DNA of 64,000 bases. It comes from Burkholderia singularis. GTDB lineage: Bacteria; Pseudomonadota; Gammaproteobacteria; Burkholderiales; Burkholderiaceae. The position numbers and the translations under genes were made by a program. Positions 24,337 through 33,665 of this stretch are shown piece after piece (position 1 is the stretch's first letter; every line of letters starts with the position of its first letter). The notes beneath the pieces were generated by a model. That model was not told the DNA's origin and made no database searches. It worked only from the letters and a program-made list of their open reading frames with translations. The stretch lies in the NCBI RefSeq assembly GCF_900176645.1, contig NZ_FXAN01000126.1, forward strand, positions 81,065-145,064. Reading direction: 5' to 3'.

Positions 24337-26433
24337 TTACGCCGTTGCGATCAGCGGATCGCTGGTGCTCGGCCGGCCCGTCTCGACGTGACCCGCGAAG
24401 CGGCGCAGGAAGCCGTTCGGGATGCCGTCGGTGATCGACAGGTCGTACCAATGATGGCTGCCGCGCAGGTCCCAATAATCGTCGATCTGTTGGCCCGGCC
24501 TGAGTTCGTGCACGCGCGGGCTGCCGCCGTAGGCATTGGTCACCGTCAGGCGCACCGTCTTGCGTCCGCGGTTCGTCAGGCGCAGCGTGATATTGCCGTT
24601 CGCAACGTCGTAGCCGTAGATCACTTCCGGGTTCGCGGTGAGGCCGAGCGCGGCCGCCGTCGAGCCGCGGAATTGGCACAGGAAGCCGTTCGGGCCGTAC
24701 ACCGACAGGTCGTAGACGCTCAGCGTGAGCGCCGTGCTCCATTCGTCCGACAGCCGTTTGCCCGCTTCGACCGTGTATGCCCACGGGCCGTCGATGCGAT
24801 TGGCGGCCGTGACCTGGAACGCCGCGCCGGCGCGGCCGCGATTCGCGAAGGTCAGCTTGAACTTGCCGGTCGAGGTATCGATGCGGCCGAATACGAACAG
24901 CTCGTAGGGCAGCGCACGCGCGGCGCGCAGGCCCGCTTCCTGTTTCGGCAGCGATTGCGCGACGGGCGGCACCGGCACGTAGCTCGAATGGCGGTTGCGA
25001 TCGGGCGGCGCATAGCCGCTCGTGTCGGGCAGCGTCGGCCAGCTCGCGTCGGGCGACGCGAAGTTGAACGCCGACGTCAGATCGCCGCACACCGCGCGCC
25101 GCCAGGGCGACACATTGCCGGCCGTCGCGCCGAAGCGCTGTTCGAGGAATTGCAGCAGCGACGTGTGATCGAACGTCTGCGAGCAGACCCAGCCGCCCTT
25201 CGTCCACGGCGACACGACGAGCATCGGCACGCGCGGCCCGAGGCCGTAAGCGCCGGCCATGTGGGTGGCGTCGCCCGGATAGATCTCGTTGGTGGTCGCG
25301 ACGCTCGACAGGCCGTTGTCGCGCGATTGCGGCGCGAACGGCGGCGCGACGTGATCGAAGAAGCCGTCGTTTTCGTCGTAGGTGATGAACAGCGCGGTCT
25401 TGCTCCACAGTTCCGGATTCGACGTCAGCGTCTTGAGCACCTGCTCGATGTACCACGCGCCATAGTTCGCGGGCCAGTTCGGATGCTCGGAATAGGCTTC
25501 CGGCGCGCAGATCCACGACACCTGCGGCAGCGTGCCGTTGGCCACATCGGCCTTGAGCACGTCGAACAGCGTGCCGCCCGCGCTGATATTGGTGCCGGTG
25601 CGCGCTTTCTCGTACAGAGGGCTGCCCGGCTGCGCGTTCTGGTATTGCTTGAAGTAAAGCAGCGAATTGTCGCCATAGTTGCCGATGTACGGGTTGTTCG
25701 TCCAACCCCACGAACCGGCTGCGTTCAGGCCGTTGCCGACGTCCTGATAGATCTTCCACGATACGCCCGCTTGTTCGAGCGCTTCCGGATACGTGCTCCA
25801 GCCGTAGCCGGCCTCCTCGTTGCCGAGCACCGGGCCGCCGCCCGCGCCGTCGTTGCCGACGTAGCCCGTCCACATGTAGTAGCGGTTCGGGTCGGTCGAA
25901 CTGGGAATCGAGCAGTGATACGCGTCGCAGATCGTGAAGGCGTCGGCGAGTTGATAGTGGAACGGGATGTCGTTGCGCTCGAGGTAGGCCATCGTGGTCG
26001 TCCCTTTGTTCAGGACCCATTGGTCGCAACGGCCCTTGTTCAGCGCGCCGTGCGTGTCCTGCCAGCCGTGCGGCAGATCCTGGATGAACTGCATGCCGAG
26101 ATTTTGCGCATCCGGATGGAACGGCAGCAGTTCCGCGAGCGGCAGCAATTGATTGGGCACCGGCTGATGGAATACCGATTTGCCGTTTTGCAGGATCAGC
26201 GCACGCGGATCGCCGAAGCCCCGCACGCCGCGCAGCTTGCCGAAATAATGGTCGAACGAGCGGTTCTCCTGCATCAGGATGACGACGTGCTCGATGTCGC
26301 GGATCGTGCCGGTCCGATAGTTGGCGGGGATCGCGAGCGCCTCGCGGATCACGGGCGGAAAAAGCTGCAGAGCGGCCGCGCCTGCCGTGCCGGCGGCGAG
26401 CCGCAGAAAATCGCGGCGATTCTGGGTGGTCAT
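24337..26433 (-). CDS. plcN: Phosphocholine-type phospholipase C, Tat-exported
   Basis: 698 residues. Twin-arginine signal NRRDFLRLAAGTAG at 5-18, so it is exported folded. Catalytic phosphoesterase domain (about 45-430) with the family motifs IEHVVILMQENRSFDHYFGK, FITYDENDGFFDHV and SQTFDHTSLLQFLEQRFG. Two C-terminal beta domains (DUF756-like) at roughly 480-580 and 600-690, each with the repeated pattern of Asn/Arg-Gly-Arg and LS-V/I-YD. The family hydrolyses phosphatidylcholine and sphingomyelin to release phosphocholine, serving phosphate scavenging and, in pathogens, host membrane damage. The symbol follows the non-haemolytic P. aeruginosa type and is tentative. Monocistronic. Confidence 0.92.
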   Translation of the reverse strand: MTTQNRRDFLRLAAGTAGAAALQLFPPVIREALAIPANYRTGTIRDIEHVVILMQENRSFDHYFGKLRGVRGFGDPRALILQNGKSVFHQPVPNQLLPLAELLPFHPDAQNLGMQFIQDLPHGWQDTHGALNKGRCDQWVLNKGTTTMAYLERNDIPFHYQLADAFTICDAYHCSIPSSTDPNRYYMWTGYVGNDGAGGGPVLGNEEAGYGWSTYPEALEQAGVSWKIYQDVGNGLNAAGSWGWTNNPYIGNYGDNSLLYFKQYQNAQPGSPLYEKARTGTNISAGGTLFDVLKADVANGTLPQVSWICAPEAYSEHPNWPANYGAWYIEQVLKTLTSNPELWSKTALFITYDENDGFFDHVAPPFAPQSRDNGLSSVATTNEIYPGDATHMAGAYGLGPRVPMLVVSPWTKGGWVCSQTFDHTSLLQFLEQRFGATAGNVSPWRRAVCGDLTSAFNFASPDASWPTLPDTSGYAPPDRNRHSSYVPVPPVAQSLPKQEAGLRAARALPYELFVFGRIDTSTGKFKLTFANRGRAGAAFQVTAANRIDGPWAYTVEAGKRLSDEWSTALTLSVYDLSVYGPNGFLCQFRGSTAAALGLTANPEVIYGYDVANGNITLRLTNRGRKTVRLTVTNAYGGSPRVHELRPGQQIDDYWDLRGSHHWYDLSITDGIPNGFLRRFAGHVETGRPSTSDPLIATA

Positions 26434-26723
26434 GTCGTGGCTTCCTGGATGGGGATGGGCAGCTTCGATGGCCTGCGTGATGGCGGTCGGCCGCGTGCGC
26501 CCTGCGTCGGGCGGCGCGCCGTTCTGGGTAGCGTGACGAATGGTGTGAGAAAACGGTGACACCGATATGAAAGCGGCGTCGGGAGGCGCTGCCGCCCCTT
26601 TTGCTCGACGAGCGCATGCGCGGATAGGGCAGGGCGGCGGCGCGCTGCCGCGCGAGCGGCGCGCATTCACCGTCCGCCGTCCGCCGTCGGCTGGCGCGCC
26701 GCCGGGCGGGCGCGGGCGGCGCG

Positions 26724-27587
26724 TTATTCCGCGCCGGTGAGCCACGCGCCGAACCACTCGCTTGGCCGCGCGATCTCGTCTTGTGCGGCGACGAGTTCAA
26801 GCTCGTAGCGGCGCGCGTCGTAGGTTGCCTTGACGACCGCGTGCACGGCGGCAAGCGTATGTTCGAATGCGGCGCGCACGCTGTCGCCGCGCAGGCGGCG
26901 CGCGACGAACACGGCGCTCGTCAGATCGCCGACGCCGACCGGATGCCGGGGAAACGCGTACAACGGCCGCTGGCCGATCCACGCCTCGGTTTCGGTGACG
27001 ACGAGCATATTGAAACGGTCGGCGGGACTATTGCGGTCATGCAGGTGCTTGACCAGGATCAGCTTCGGCCCGCGACGGATGATCGTGCGGCAGGCGTCGA
27101 TTGCTTCGGGCACCGTCTCGATGCGCCGCCCGGCAAGCTTTTGCAACTCGCTGTGATTGGGCGCCATGCCGTCCGCAAGCTCGGGCAGCTCGGCGACGAT
27201 CAACTCCTCCACGCCGGGCTCGGGCCGGATGCCGCCCGTCTGGCCCATCGCCGGGTCGCAGAAATACCACGCGTTCGGGTTGGTCGCCTTCACGGTGCGC
27301 ACGATGTCGATGGCCGCACGCGCTTGCGCGGGCGAGCCGAGAAAGCCCGACAGCACCGCGTCGCAGCGTTTGAGCGCGCCGATTGCGGCGATGCCGTCGA
27401 CGAGCTGCTCCATCTTTGCCGCATCGATCGCGCTGCCTGCCCAGTGGCCGTATTGCATGTGATTCGAAAGCTGCACGGTGTTGAGCGGCCAAACGTTGAC
27501 GCCGAGCCGCTGCATCGGAAACACGGCGGCGCTATTGCCCGCATGGCCGTAAATGACGTGCGACTGGATGCTGAGGACGTTTTTCAT
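26724..27587 (-). CDS. pdxY: Pyridoxal kinase
   Basis: 287 residues, ribokinase-like fold; phosphorylates pyridoxal in the PLP salvage route. Opening MKNVLSIQSHVIYGHAGNSAAVFPMQRLGVNVWPLNTVQLSNH is the PdxY/PdxK signature with the substrate-contact Ser and His; the C-terminal HPVGVGDLTSAVFVARRLRG carries the anion-hole and catalytic Asp of the family. Length matches PdxY. PLP would supply, among others, the aminotransferases encoded further right. Monocistronic; divergent from the hydrolase at 27794. Confidence 0.93.
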   Translation of the reverse strand: MKNVLSIQSHVIYGHAGNSAAVFPMQRLGVNVWPLNTVQLSNHMQYGHWAGSAIDAAKMEQLVDGIAAIGALKRCDAVLSGFLGSPAQARAAIDIVRTVKATNPNAWYFCDPAMGQTGGIRPEPGVEELIVAELPELADGMAPNHSELQKLAGRRIETVPEAIDACRTIIRRGPKLILVKHLHDRNSPADRFNMLVVTETEAWIGQRPLYAFPRHPVGVGDLTSAVFVARRLRGDSVRAAFEHTLAAVHAVVKATYDARRYELELVAAQDEIARPSEWFGAWLTGAE

Positions 27588-27793
27588 GATGGGTGGGGCA
27601 TACGGCAGGCTCGTCGGACTATGCCGCAAGATACATGACTTTCCCCGATTCGCGGAAACATCCGGTGCGCTTCGTTTCGTCCGCGCGGGCCCGGTGAACG
27701 TACAATGGCTCGCGGTTCGCGGCCGGGCGCGCAGGCCGGGCTCGCCGCGCTCCGGTTTCTTTCGACCTTCTTTATTGGCTTCGTTCGGCTTCG

Positions 27794-29017
27794 ATGATGG
27801 CTCCGGTTCGCAAAATAGGGTGGTTCGCGCGGCTTGCCGCGTGGGCTTGTGCCGCCGCCGCGGCGGCGCTGCAGGCGGCCGCCGTGGCGGCACCGGCGCA
27901 CGGCACGTCTTCGGCGAGTGAGGTCGCGGCGCCGGCGTCCGGGCCGCCGACGGCGGCTTCGCCGCCCGCGGCGGCGTCAGCCGGCGGCCGGCCGGCGGGC
28001 TTGTCGCCTGCCGAGGCCACGGGCCGGGCGGCAGTCGACGCGCCGGTGTACGGCGAGCAGCTCGAAGGTTTCGCGTATGCGTATCCCGTGCGGCATTACG
28101 CGTTCACGTCGCAGCGGGAAACGCTGCAAATGGCCTATCTCGACGTGCATCCGGAGCATCCGAACGGCCGTACCGTCGTGTTGCTGCATGGGAAGAATTT
28201 CTGCGCGGGCACCTGGGAACAGACCGTCGGCGTGCTGACGAAGGCCGGTTACCGGGTCGTCGCGCCCGATCAGATCGGTTTTTGCAAGTCGACCAAGCCC
28301 GAGCGCTATCAGTACAGCTTCCAGCAGCTTGCCCACAACACACACGCGCTGCTCGAATCGATCGGCGTGAAGGCGGCGGCGATCGTCGGCCATTCCACCG
28401 GCGGCATGCTCGCGGTGCGCTATGCGCTGATGTACCCGAAAGACACGCAGCAGCTCGTGCTCGTCAATCCGATCGGCCTGGAGGATTGGAAAGCGCTGGG
28501 CGTGCCGCCGCTGTCGGTCGATTACTGGTACGCGCGCGAACTGAAGACGACAGCCGACGAGATCCGCCGCTACGAGCAGCATACGTATTACGCGGGCGAG
28601 TGGTCGCCGGCTTACGAGCGCTGGGTGCAGATGCTCGCCGGCATGTATCGCGGACCGGGGCGGGACGCGGTTGCGTGGAATTCGGCGCGCGTCTACGACA
28701 TGATCTTCACGCAGCCGGTGGTCTACGAGTTCGGTGCGATCAAGGCGCCGACGCTGCTGTTGATCGGCGACAAGGACACGACCGCGATCGGCAAGGACGC
28801 CGCGCCGCCCGACGTGTACGCGAAGCTCGGCCGCTATCCGGTGCTCGCCAAGCGCGCGCAGGCGGCGATTCCGGGCGCGGTGCTGCGCGAGTTTCCGCTG
28901 CTCGGCCATGCGCCGCAGATTCAGGACCCCGCTGCGTTTCATGAGGCGCTGCTCGATGGGCTCGCGCACGTCAAGCCGTCGGGGCCGGCGCCCGCCGCGC
29001 GCGGGGCCGCAGAGTAG
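27794..29017 (+). CDS. Exported alpha/beta hydrolase
   Basis: 407 residues. N-terminal signal-like segment (1-33, rich in Ala) followed by a 45-residue Ala/Pro/Gly linker, then an alpha/beta-hydrolase domain from about 85. The nucleophile elbow is GHSTGGMLA (Ser at about 200); an oxyanion-type VVLLHGKNFCAGTW precedes it; the acid residue is likely in LLIGDKDTTAIG and the catalytic His in LLGHAPQIQDP. Close to the proline-iminopeptidase/epoxide-hydrolase type. Probably periplasmic or secreted; substrate unknown. Two tandem ATGs begin the gene (27794, 27797). Confidence 0.85.
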   Translation: MMAPVRKIGWFARLAAWACAAAAAALQAAAVAAPAHGTSSASEVAAPASGPPTAASPPAAASAGGRPAGLSPAEATGRAAVDAPVYGEQLEGFAYAYPVRHYAFTSQRETLQMAYLDVHPEHPNGRTVVLLHGKNFCAGTWEQTVGVLTKAGYRVVAPDQIGFCKSTKPERYQYSFQQLAHNTHALLESIGVKAAAIVGHSTGGMLAVRYALMYPKDTQQLVLVNPIGLEDWKALGVPPLSVDYWYARELKTTADEIRRYEQHTYYAGEWSPAYERWVQMLAGMYRGPGRDAVAWNSARVYDMIFTQPVVYEFGAIKAPTLLLIGDKDTTAIGKDAAPPDVYAKLGRYPVLAKRAQAAIPGAVLREFPLLGHAPQIQDPAAFHEALLDGLAHVKPSGPAPAARGAAE

Positions 29018-29217
29018 GCAGGCGTTCGCGCGGCGCGCGCCGGCGCCGGGGCGCTGCCACAGGAGCACGGGCGACGGAAAGGGCGCAGCGAAGCGCAAGC
29101 GGCCGGGCCGCCGGGGTCAGGTTTTCGGTGCAACGCGCGCCGCCGCCCGTGCTCGTCCGTTCGCCCATCGGGTGGCCGGGCGGGCGCGCGGCGAGTACCC
29201 GCCCGGCGCCGGCCGGA

Positions 29218-30219
29218 TCAGGCCGCGCTCAACGCGTCGCGCACCTGCGCGGTGAGTTCATACGAACGAAGCCGCGCGCCATGATCGTAGATCTGCGCGG
29301 CGACAATCAGCTCATCCGCGCCTGTCTGCGCAATCAGTTGGCCGAGCCGTTCGCGCACCGTGGCGGGCGAGCCGACCGCCGCGAACGACAGTGCGCGCTC
29401 GATGCTCGCGCGTTCCAGCTCGGTCGCGCCGAGCGCGTCGATCGATTCGACGGGCGGCGGCAACTGCTGCGGCGTGCCGCGCCGCAAATTCAGGAACTGC
29501 TGCTGCACCGACGTGAACAGACGCCGCGCCTGATCGTCGGTATCGGCGGCGAACACGTTGACGCCGACCATCGCATACGGCTTGTCGAGCGCCGCGGACG
29601 GCCGGAACTGCGTGCGATAGACGTCGAGCGCGCGCATCAGGTAATCCGGGGCGAAGTGCGACGCGAAGGCGAACGGCAGCCCGAGCATCGCGGCGAGCTG
29701 GGCGCTGAAGAGGCTCGAACCGAGCAGCCAGATCGGCACGTCGAGGCCCGCGCCGGGCACCGCGCGCACCTGCTGGCCGGCCACGGGCGCGGCGAAGTAG
29801 CGCTGCAACTCGACGACATCGTCCGGAAATGCGTCGGCGCTCGTGAGCAGCTCGCGCCTGAGCGCGCGGGCGGTGGTCTGGTCGGTGCCGGGCGCGCGCC
29901 CGAGGCCGAGATCGATGCGCCCCGGGTAGAGCGAGGCCAGCGTGCCGAACTGCTCGGCAATCACGAGCGGCGCATGGTTGGGCAGCATCACGCCGCCGGA
30001 GCCGACGCGGATCGTCTGCGTCGCGCCCGCGACATGGCCGATCACGACCGCGGTCGCCGCGCTCGCGATGCCGGGCATGTTGTGGTGTTCGGCCAGCCAG
30101 TAGCGGCGATAGCCCCAGCGTTCGGCATGCCGGGCGAGATCGGCACTGTGGCGCAACGCCTGCGCGGCGTCGGCGCCGGCGGGGATCGGCGCGAGATCGA
30201 GTACGGAAAACGGAATCAT
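29218..30219 (-). CDS. Luciferase-like flavin-dependent monooxygenase (LLM class)
   Basis: 333 residues, TIM-barrel. Family text: FSVLDLAPIPAGADAAQALRHS, YWLAEHHNMPGIASAATAV, SGGVMLPNHAPLVIAEQFGTL, YPGRIDLGLGRAPGTD and FASHFAPDYLMRALDVYR. This is the single-component LLM subgroup (YhbW-like), which uses reduced flavin; its physiological substrate is unknown. Start ATG at 30219 begins directly at the first strand. Convergent with the hydrolase; upstream lies the 657-bp gap before the hopanoid operon. Confidence 0.87.
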   Translation of the reverse strand: MIPFSVLDLAPIPAGADAAQALRHSADLARHAERWGYRRYWLAEHHNMPGIASAATAVVIGHVAGATQTIRVGSGGVMLPNHAPLVIAEQFGTLASLYPGRIDLGLGRAPGTDQTTARALRRELLTSADAFPDDVVELQRYFAAPVAGQQVRAVPGAGLDVPIWLLGSSLFSAQLAAMLGLPFAFASHFAPDYLMRALDVYRTQFRPSAALDKPYAMVGVNVFAADTDDQARRLFTSVQQQFLNLRRGTPQQLPPPVESIDALGATELERASIERALSFAAVGSPATVRERLGQLIAQTGADELIVAAQIYDHGARLRSYELTAQVRDALSAA

Positions 30220-30876
30220 GGCGAAAACGGGGCGGATGGCGTGAATGGATGGGGCACGGGCCGATGAGCGCCGCAGATGATGCATGCGCGCAACAAACGC
30301 AGCAGATTGTGCCAAAGCGATTCGCGTTTCGCTGACGGCGGGAACATACCCCTGTCGCGATGAGGGGTGGAACGGCGTGACGATGTGCCGCAACCGGGCG
30401 CCGGAGATTGTTCTTGCAATGCACGGTAATCGAACGGAATGCCATGAAATTTCGGGCGATTCGATGCGAATATTTCGCGCTATCTTAAAAAACACGCAAT
30501 ATGCTTACGTTTGCAGCGCCAGTGTCCTGCAAAATGCTTACGCGAACGCACGGCTATTGCATGGAAATAGCGCTCATCTGCACCGATTTTTCTTGTAGGG
30601 CAACAGTCTTTCCACGCAAGTCGCGAGCGCGGCGGGCTCGGCACTGCTAAAATTCGCCGCCTGTATCCATCGCGCTCACGGATTCCGTTCCATTCCCCCT
30701 GCGCTTCGCCGCAAAGCTGCACGGGAGCCTCGGGATATTGGCCGCACGGCCTGTTCCGGTGCGTTGCGTGCCGTCGAAAGTGCAAGAAGAGGAGTTGGGA
30801 TCGTGCCCAGAATCGTCCCTGCTGAAACATCGCCGCCCCGTTTTGCCCCGCGTGCGCCCGTTCGGAGGCGCGCGGC
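30220..30876. other. AT-richer gap before hpnI
   Basis: 657 bp with no gene seen. The stretch 30420-30610 is distinctly AT-richer and carries a direct repeat (30496-30509 and 30529-30542) as well as an inverted repeat, ACCCCT-9 bp-AGGGGT, at 30348-30368. It must hold the promoter of the luciferase-like gene (minus) and probably that of hpnI (plus). Confidence 0.5.
30496..30542. repeat. Phased 14-bp direct repeat upstream of hpnI
   Basis: GCAATATGCTTACG at 30496-30509 and GCAAAATGCTTACG at 30529-30542: 13 of 14 identical, starts 33 bp apart, about three helical turns, so both copies face the same side of the DNA. This is typical of tandem regulator sites. The regulator is unknown. Confidence 0.45.
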
Positions 30877-32052
30877 ATGACGGAGCCGGTTTCTTTCGTC
30901 GAATGGGTGCTGCTCGCGCTGATTTGCGCGGCCTGCGCTTACGCGGCGTTCGCCGCGTTCGCGCCCGCGCCGCGCGTGCCGCGCACGGCCGCGCGCGACG
31001 GCTTCGAGCCTGTCAGCGTGCTCAAGCCGTTGTGCGGGTTCGAGCCGCATCTATACGAAAATCTCGCGACCTTCTGCGAACAGCGTCATCCGCGCTATCA
31101 ATTGCTGTTCGGCGTCGCCTCGGCGGCCGATCCTGCCGTGGCCGTGGTGCGCCGCCTGATCGCCGCCTATCCGGAAACCGACATCGAGCTGGTGATCGAC
31201 GCGCGCGTGTACGGCAAGAACCTGAAGGTCAGCAATCTCGTCAATCTTGCCGAGCGCGCACGCTACGGGCGCATCGTGATCGCGGATAGCGACATCGCGG
31301 TCGAGCCGGATTACCTGACGCGTGTGAGCGCGCCGCTCGCGGACCCGTCGGTCGGCGTGGTCACTTGCCTGTATCATGCGCGCAGCGTCGGCGGCTTCTG
31401 GGCGCGGATCGGCGCGCAATTCGTCGATGCGTGGTTCGCGCCGTCGGTACGGATCACGCATTTCGGCGGATCGAGCCGGTTCGGGTTCGGCGCCACGCTC
31501 GCGCTCACGCGCGCGACGCTCGACAAGATCGGCGGTTTCCATGCGCTGAAGGACGAACTGGCGGACGATTACTGGCTCGCCGAGCTGCCGCGCCGGTTCG
31601 GCCTGCGCACGGTGCTGTCCGAGGTGATCGTCGCCACCGACGTGACCGAGGCGAAGGTCGTGCCGCTGTGGCTGCGCGAAACGCGCTGGCTGCGCACGAT
31701 CCGCTCGCTGAATCCGGCCGGCTTCGCATTCCTGTTCATCACGTTTACCGCGCCGTGGCTCGCCACGGGCGCGTGGCTCGCGGTGCGGCTCAACGGTTCG
31801 GCCGCGGGCGTCGCGGCGGCCGCGGCGGTGGCGCTCGGCACGTTCGCGCGGCTTGCGCTGCATGCGCGCGGCAGCGCCGGCGTGCGCGCATTCTGGCGCG
31901 ATTTGCCGCTGGTGCCGGTGCGCGATGCGCTGCTGGCGCTCGAGTGGCTCGCCGCCGTGTTCGGCACGCAGGTGGTGTGGCGCGGCGAGCGGATGGAGGT
32001 CGTCGGCGGCGGCGCGCGTGCGACCGTCGTCGAGGCGGGAGATGGCCGCTAG
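30877..32052 (+). CDS. hpnI: Hopanoid glycosyltransferase HpnI
   Basis: 391 residues, GT2 family, ceramide-glucosyltransferase-like. It adds N-acetylglucosamine to bacteriohopanetetrol, the first step of glucosamine-hopanoid synthesis. One N-terminal membrane helix (7-30), catalytic domain with VSVLKPLCGFEPHLYENL, the metal motif ADSDIAVEPDY and DELADDYWLAELP, and two to three C-terminal membrane helices. Leads the hpnIJKL run. Confidence 0.93.
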   Translation: MTEPVSFVEWVLLALICAACAYAAFAAFAPAPRVPRTAARDGFEPVSVLKPLCGFEPHLYENLATFCEQRHPRYQLLFGVASAADPAVAVVRRLIAAYPETDIELVIDARVYGKNLKVSNLVNLAERARYGRIVIADSDIAVEPDYLTRVSAPLADPSVGVVTCLYHARSVGGFWARIGAQFVDAWFAPSVRITHFGGSSRFGFGATLALTRATLDKIGGFHALKDELADDYWLAELPRRFGLRTVLSEVIVATDVTEAKVVPLWLRETRWLRTIRSLNPAGFAFLFITFTAPWLATGAWLAVRLNGSAAGVAAAAAVALGTFARLALHARGSAGVRAFWRDLPLVPVRDALLALEWLAAVFGTQVVWRGERMEVVGGGARATVVEAGDGR

Positions 32053-32240
32053 GCGCGCGGCGGGAGCGAACAGGCGAAACACCGAGCAGATCCAGCGCAA
32101 GCGCACGACGCGACGGCCGAACGCAAGTGCGCGGCGCAAGCGAATACCCAAGGATGCGCGGGCGGCAACAGGCGGCCCGCGATTTTCGAACATTGCACTC
32201 AGACGAATTGACATCTATGCAGCAGGCTACCGGAGCATTC

Positions 32241-33662
32241 ATGAAAACGCTGTTCTTGCAGGCCCCTTCGTATGACGGCTTCGACGGCGGCGCGGGTTCC
32301 CGCTATCAGGCAAAGCGCGAGATCCGCTCCTTCTGGTATCCGACCTGGCTCGCGCAGCCGGCCGCGCTCGTGCCGGGCAGCCGCGTGCTCGACGCGCCCG
32401 CGGACGGCCTGTCGGTCGGCGCGACGCTGAAAATCGCGAGCGACTACGATCTCGTGATCATCCATACGAGCACGCCGTCGTTTCCGACCGATGCGTTGTT
32501 CGCGGAAGACCTGAAGAAGATGAAGCCGTCGATCCTGATCGGCATGGTCGGCGCGAAGGTTGCGGTCGATCCGCACAACTCGCTGACGGCGACCGACGCG
32601 ATCGATTTCGTCTGCCGCGAGGAATTCGACTATACGTGCCGCGACATCGCGGCGGGCTTGCCGTTCGCCGAGATTCTCGGCATGAGCTACCGCGCGAAGG
32701 ACGGCTCGATCGAGCACAACGGCCCGCGTCCGATGATCGAGAACATGGACGAACTGCCGTTCGTCGCGCCCGTCTACAAGCGCGACCTGAAGATCGAGAA
32801 TTACTTCATCGGCTACCTGAACTATCCATACGTGTCGATCTACACGGGCCGCGGCTGCCGCTCGAAGTGCACGTTCTGCCTGTGGCCGCAGACGGTCGGC
32901 GGCCATCGCTATCGCGTGCGCTCGGTCGAAAGCGTGCTGGCCGAGGTGAAGTGGATTCGCGACAACATGCCGGAAGTCAAGGAGATCATGTTCGACGACG
33001 ACACGTTCACCGACTTCAAGCCGCGCGTCGAGGAAATCGCGCGCGGGCTCGGCAAGCTCGGCGTCACGTGGTCGTGCAACGCGAAGGCGAACGTGCCGTA
33101 TTCGACGCTGAAGATCATGAAGGAGAACGGCCTGCGCCTGCTGCTCGTCGGCTACGAGTCGGGCGACGACCAGATTCTCCTGAACATCAAGAAGGGTCTG
33201 CGCACCGATATCGCGCGCCGTTTCAACGAGGACTGCAAGAAGCTCGGCATCAAGATCCACGGCACCTTCATCCTCGGCCTGCCGGGCGAGACGAAGGAGA
33301 CGATCAAGAAGACGATCGAATACGCGAAGGAAATCAATCCGCACACGATCCAAGTGTCGCTCGCCGCGCCGTATCCGGGCACGCGCCTGTACGCCCAGGC
33401 GGTCGAGAACGGCTGGATGGAAGAGAACAAGACGATCAACCTCGTCAGCAAGGAAGGCGTGCAGCTTGCTGCGATCGGCTATCCGCACCTGCCGAAGGAA
33501 GAGATCTATCACGAGCTCGAACATTTCTATCGCGCGTTCTATTTCCGCCCGTCGAAGATTTGGGAAATCGTTCGCGAGATGCTGACGAGCTGGGACATGA
33601 TGAAGCGCCGGCTGCGTGAAGGCGTGGAGTTTTTCCGCTTCCTGCGTGCGCACGAGGCGTGA
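32241..33662 (+). CDS. hpnJ: Hopanoid radical-SAM enzyme HpnJ
   Basis: 473 residues; radical S-adenosylmethionine protein that, in work on Burkholderia hopanoids, converts the glucosamine headgroup to the cyclitol ether. Fe-S cluster cysteines Cys206, Cys210 and Cys213 in GRGCRSKCTFCLWPQ. An N-terminal B12-binding-like Rossmann region (about 1-150) precedes the radical-SAM barrel; further family text MFDDDTFTDFKPRVEEIARG and HGTFILGLPGETKETIKKT. Start at 32241 is backed by GGAG eight bases before; an ATG at 32217 lacks one. 188 bp after hpnI, 3 bp before hpnK. Confidence 0.94.
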   Translation: MKTLFLQAPSYDGFDGGAGSRYQAKREIRSFWYPTWLAQPAALVPGSRVLDAPADGLSVGATLKIASDYDLVIIHTSTPSFPTDALFAEDLKKMKPSILIGMVGAKVAVDPHNSLTATDAIDFVCREEFDYTCRDIAAGLPFAEILGMSYRAKDGSIEHNGPRPMIENMDELPFVAPVYKRDLKIENYFIGYLNYPYVSIYTGRGCRSKCTFCLWPQTVGGHRYRVRSVESVLAEVKWIRDNMPEVKEIMFDDDTFTDFKPRVEEIARGLGKLGVTWSCNAKANVPYSTLKIMKENGLRLLLVGYESGDDQILLNIKKGLRTDIARRFNEDCKKLGIKIHGTFILGLPGETKETIKKTIEYAKEINPHTIQVSLAAPYPGTRLYAQAVENGWMEENKTINLVSKEGVQLAAIGYPHLPKEEIYHELEHFYRAFYFRPSKIWEIVREMLTSWDMMKRRLREGVEFFRFLRAHEA

Positions 33663-33665
33663 TTC

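Noticed and set aside
24224..26854. 876-codon minus-strand frame covering phospholipase C
   Set aside because: Alternative frame of the phospholipase C gene; the true frame shows the Tat signal and catalytic motifs.
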